From contig JAHCIT010000001.1 of NCBI GenBank assembly GCA_026129095.1, forward strand, positions 496,245 to 560,244: a stretch of DNA of 64,000 nt. The letters run 5' to 3'. The notes beneath the pieces were generated by a model, which was given only the letters and a program-made list of their open reading frames with translations, did not search any database and was not told the DNA's origin. This DNA comes from Deltaproteobacteria bacterium (GTDB taxonomy: Bacteria; JAGRBM01; JAHCIT01). The translations under genes were made by a program, and so were the position numbers. Positions 61,135-64,000 of this stretch are shown here, one piece after another (position 1 is the stretch's first letter; every line of letters starts with the position of its first letter).

Positions 61135-62151
61135 ATGGGATCGACAGGAACCATATCGTTCAGCGACCGGATGAAGGCTCTCGCCAAATGGGCGGACCTC
61201 AAGATGAACCCTCGCCCCAAGCATGTGAATCTTGAGGTGACAAAGAAGTGTAACGCCCGCTGCACCTTCTGTTTTTACTGGCAAACGAAAGACGAGACAG
61301 TACTGGATAGCTACGCCGCCATCGTCAGAAAGTTTGATCCGATCATTGTCACGATTTCGGGTGGAGAGCCGACTCTCAGGCAGGACCTGCCGCAACTGGT
61401 CCGGGGCATGAAGGATGCCGTGGATTTCGTTTACATATCAATGGTGAATAACGGCTCCTTGCTGACGAAAGAAAAAGCGAAAGAGCTTCACGCTGCTGGC
61501 CTGAATCAGATCAATTTCTCGCTCGATTTTCCAGACGAACGGCATGATGTTTATCGTGGCATGAAAGGAAACTTCGATCGGATCGTTGGCCTCGTCAGGG
61601 ATATTCAGGATATCGGCTTTGACCGCATCAATTTCAACACCTTCATCATGCGTGACAACCTGCACGATGTCGTCGATATCGCCAAGCTGGCTTACGACCT
61701 CCGGATTGGTGCAAGTTATTCATGCTATTCGTCCCTGAAAACAGACAAGGACGAATACATGATACCGCCGGATGAAATCACTGATGTCCATCGCGTAGTG
61801 AACGAACTTGTCAATCTCAAGCACAAATACGGCCATATCCGGAATTCGGATTACTATCTTCTCAACATTCCGGATTACTTTGTCCGGGGCGCCAAGGATG
61901 GCTGCCGGGCCGGCAAGGACTGGGTGCATGTGACTGCCGAAGGCTACATCCAGCCCTGCTCGGAATTGCCGATCAAGGCCCACTACACCGAATTCACCGA
62001 AAGCACGATTACCGAGAACGACATCTGTGACAAGTGCTGGTTTGCCTGCCGTGGCGAGAGCCAGGCCCCGCTCAATCTTGCCCGGATTGGTGAAGTAGTC
62101 CGAAAGCCCGCCTACGAGCTGCCGTTCGAGAGTTCGCTGGACCTCGCCTGA
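61135..62151 (+). CDS. Radical SAM protein with auxiliary cysteine cluster
   Basis: A 338-residue radical SAM protein. CNARCTFC (C-x3-C-x2-C) at residues ~39-46, SGGEPTLRQD and INFSLDFPDERH are family features. The C-terminal part has GCRAGKDWVHV, IQPCSELP and CDKCWFACRG, a possible auxiliary Fe-S site of SPASM/twitch type. GGGG lies before the ATG. The reaction is unknown; proximity to the phosphodiesterase may hint at a shared pathway. Confidence 0.8.
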   Translation: MGSTGTISFSDRMKALAKWADLKMNPRPKHVNLEVTKKCNARCTFCFYWQTKDETVLDSYAAIVRKFDPIIVTISGGEPTLRQDLPQLVRGMKDAVDFVYISMVNNGSLLTKEKAKELHAAGLNQINFSLDFPDERHDVYRGMKGNFDRIVGLVRDIQDIGFDRINFNTFIMRDNLHDVVDIAKLAYDLRIGASYSCYSSLKTDKDEYMIPPDEITDVHRVVNELVNLKHKYGHIRNSDYYLLNIPDYFVRGAKDGCRAGKDWVHVTAEGYIQPCSELPIKAHYTEFTESTITENDICDKCWFACRGESQAPLNLARIGEVVRKPAYELPFESSLDLA

Positions 62152-62247
62152 TACGCCCCCTTGCCCATTCCTCCTCCCGGCGTCTAGACCCGTACGGTGT
62201 GGAAAATACCTTTGTCCGCACACTGCACATCTGGAACCGGGAGTATC

Positions 62248-63030
62248 ATGAGCTACGAAAATATCCTCTTCGAAACAGCCGGGCCCATTGGCAGGCTCAC
62301 CGTGAACCGGCCGAAATTACTGAACGCACTGAATCGGCGTACCCTCTCCGAAATCGCCGACTGTGCAAAAGCAGCCGCCCAAGACCGGTCACTCCGGGCA
62401 CTGATCGTCACCGGTGCAGGTGAGAAAGCATTTGTCGCCGGAGCAGATATTTCCGAGATGACCGATTTTCCCCGGGAGGCGGCACTCGAATTTTCCCGTG
62501 ACGGGCACCGGGCAATGGATGCCATAGCGGCAATCCCTTTTCCGGTCATCGCCCAGGTAAACGGCTTCGCACTCGGGGGCGGCCTGGAACTGGCTCTAGC
62601 CTGTGACGTCATTTTTGCTGCCGACACGGCAAAGCTGGGGTTACCGGAAGTGACACTTGGCCTGCTGCCGGGCTTTGGCGGAACGCAGCGGCTTTCCCGC
62701 CGGGTTGGGCCAGGGAAAGCCCGTGAACTCACCTATTCCGGTGAACACATACCAGCCACCGAAGCGCTTCGGATACATCTTGTAGATCGCGTGTATCCGG
62801 CAGCCGAACTCGGCGATGCCTGTACAAAATGGGCAGAACTGGTTGCCACGCGTGGACCTTGTGGAATTGCCCTGGCCAAGGAGGCAATCGAGACCGGTTC
62901 CGGGCTCACACTGGCAGATGGCCTGAGGATCGAACAGCACCTGTTTTCAACTGCTTTCACCACACAGGACATGCGCGAAGGAACACAAGCCTTCCTCGCC
63001 AAGCGCAAGGCCGATTTCAAAGGGAACTGA
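62248..63030 (+). CDS. Enoyl-CoA hydratase/isomerase family protein
   Basis: A 260-residue crotonase-fold enzyme: TVNRPKLLNALNRR, AFVAGADISEM (oxyanion hole), NGFALGGGLELALACD and LPEVTLGLLPGFGGTQRL with the catalytic glutamates. It hydrates 2-enoyl-CoA in beta-oxidation. GGGAG precedes ATG 62248. The acyl-CoA dehydrogenase starts 3 bases later, so the two act in one operon. Confidence 0.9.
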   Translation: MSYENILFETAGPIGRLTVNRPKLLNALNRRTLSEIADCAKAAAQDRSLRALIVTGAGEKAFVAGADISEMTDFPREAALEFSRDGHRAMDAIAAIPFPVIAQVNGFALGGGLELALACDVIFAADTAKLGLPEVTLGLLPGFGGTQRLSRRVGPGKARELTYSGEHIPATEALRIHLVDRVYPAAELGDACTKWAELVATRGPCGIALAKEAIETGSGLTLADGLRIEQHLFSTAFTTQDMREGTQAFLAKRKADFKGN

Positions 63031-63033
63031 TCC

Positions 63034-64000
63034 ATGGATTTTGCCCTTTCCGGAACGCATCGCCTTCTCCAGCAGGCGGCCCGCGAGTTTGCTCAAAAGG
63101 AACTGGCACCACTGGCCGAGAAGGTGGATCGAGAACACTACTTTCCTGTTGAAAGCGTGAAAAAGCTTGGTGAGATGGGTTTTATGGGTGTTTTTGTTCC
63201 GGAAAAGCTTGGCGGCGCCGGAATGGACTTTCTTTCCTACGTTATTGTGATGGAGGAAGTCGCCGCCGCCTGTGCAGCGACTTCTGTCATCGTCAGTGTG
63301 AATAATTCTCTCGTTTGTGCCGGCTTGCTTCAGTTCGGAACCGAATCACAGAAGCGTGACCTCCTTGTGCCGCTTGCATCCGGAAAGCAGCTCGGCTGCT
63401 ACTGTCTATCGGAGCCAGACACGGGATCAGACGCGGCCGCCCAGCGTACCCGCGCCACCAGGAATGGCAGCGGGTGGATAATTGAAGGTGCCAAAAATTT
63501 CATCTCCAGTGCATTGCATGCCGACTGGGCTATTGTCTTTGCCATGACCGAGCCGGACAGGGGTTCCAAGGGTATCACGGCATTTCTGGTCGATACGAAA
63601 TCACCGGGTTTTGAAGTCGGAAAGGCGGAGATGAAACTTGGTATCTGTGGATCGGCCACGTCACAAATTACACTGAATGGCGTCAGAGTCCCGGAGGCCA
63701 ACGTACTCGGCGAGGTGAACGGCGGGTTTAAAATTGCAATGACGTTGCTTGAATCGGGACGAATCGGCATAGCGGCCCAGGCACTCGGCATTGGACGGGC
63801 GGCTTATGAGGCGGCCGTGAAATATTCAAAAGAACGTGTCGCCTTCGGCAAGCCGATCAGCGCCAACCAGGGTATCCAGTGGTATTTGTGCGACATGGCC
63901 GTAAGGCTCGAGAACTCACGCAATCTCATCTGCAAGGCCGCCTGGCTGAAGGAAACCGGCCAGCCATTTGGCAAGGAGGCCGCGATGGCGAAACTGTACG
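63034..64000 (+). CDS. Acyl-CoA dehydrogenase, cut by the window end
   Basis: The frame is open from ATG 63034 to the right edge (322 residues visible). It begins MDFALSGTHRLLQQAAREFA, with CYCLSEPDTGSDAAAQ (flavin-binding signature), LGICGSATSQITLNGVRVPE and YSKERVAFGKPI. Typical short-chain acyl-CoA dehydrogenases are ~380 residues, so about 60 are missing, including the catalytic-glutamate region. It immediately follows the enoyl-CoA hydratase: FAD-dependent first and hydration second steps of beta-oxidation. Confidence 0.9.
   Translation, partial: MDFALSGTHRLLQQAAREFAQKELAPLAEKVDREHYFPVESVKKLGEMGFMGVFVPEKLGGAGMDFLSYVIVMEEVAAACAATSVIVSVNNSLVCAGLLQFGTESQKRDLLVPLASGKQLGCYCLSEPDTGSDAAAQRTRATRNGSGWIIEGAKNFISSALHADWAIVFAMTEPDRGSKGITAFLVDTKSPGFEVGKAEMKLGICGSATSQITLNGVRVPEANVLGEVNGGFKIAMTLLESGRIGIAAQALGIGRAAYEAAVKYSKERVAFGKPISANQGIQWYLCDMAVRLENSRNLICKAAWLKETGQPFGKEAAMAKLY

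Noticed and set aside
1-64000. CRISPR arrays, tRNA and rRNA genes
   Set aside because: No regularly spaced repeats with unique spacers, no tRNA cloverleaf-type sequence with a CCA end and no rRNA-like blocks were recognised by reading; a dedicated search could still find a tRNA.

Overview
The window is moderately GC-rich, densely coded DNA. It looks like one bacterial chromosome, or a contig of an uncultured bacterium, with part of a Mu-like prophage at its left end. Several features suggest a deltaproteobacterial-type organism: a fused siroheme decarboxylase, DUF4388 and TPR/zinc-ribbon membrane proteins, FG-GAP proteins, a 7TM-HD phosphodiesterase next to ybeY, and many lipoproteins. This placement is inference. 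No rRNA, tRNA or CRISPR array was seen.

Bases 1-9134 hold Mu-type virion genes. Reading leftwards are the circularisation/tail protein gpN (5'-truncated), gp44, gp45, gp46, gp47 (baseplate J), gp48, a repeat-built tail fibre, a small Cys-rich lipoprotein-like ORF and a partial ORF. Reading rightwards are a 5'-truncated portal (gp29) and a MuF head protein with a C-terminal nuclease-like domain. In Mu these all read in one direction. Here the two blocks meet head to head at about 6,370-6,430, and the major head genes, sheath, tube and tape measure are missing, so the prophage is deleted and inverted, or the assembly is chimeric. A 518-base repeat-rich spacer (9135-9652) separates it from chromosomal genes.

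Bases 9653-20943 are housekeeping: an SDR, an amidase, mobB, a multi-LysM lytic transglycosylase, a tightly overlapped mutS2 / DNA methyltransferase / dcd operon, and a sugar-nucleotide epimerase. Bases 21172-24886 are three consecutive secreted alpha/beta hydrolases ending at a strong hairpin; the middle one has glycine in place of the nucleophile serine. Next come a ferritin-like diiron protein, a Deg-type protease, a second orphan methyltransferase and RNase D.

Bases 30500-39139 are a leftward cluster: a TPR/zinc-ribbon membrane protein, DUF4388, 7TM-HD, ybeY and an MMPL/RND protein. Bases 39138-50011 carry mazG, DinB, a fused siroheme decarboxylase (AhbA-AhbB type), gltA with a TTG start, a metallo-beta-lactamase fold (MBL) enzyme, a metallophosphoesterase plus macro-domain pair, a second diiron protein, and a purD-usp-GNAT operon.

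Bases 50008-56127 hold a nitroreductase, an Irr-like Fur-family regulator with an apparent leaderless autoregulated promoter, an MBL/ABC half-exporter pair, a CBS protein and a flavin reductase. From 56207 to the right edge are a small lipoprotein, an FG-GAP propeller protein, a conserved hypothetical protein, a DCC protein, a phosphodiesterase, a radical SAM protein, and beta-oxidation enzymes (enoyl-CoA hydratase and an acyl-CoA dehydrogenase cut by the window end).
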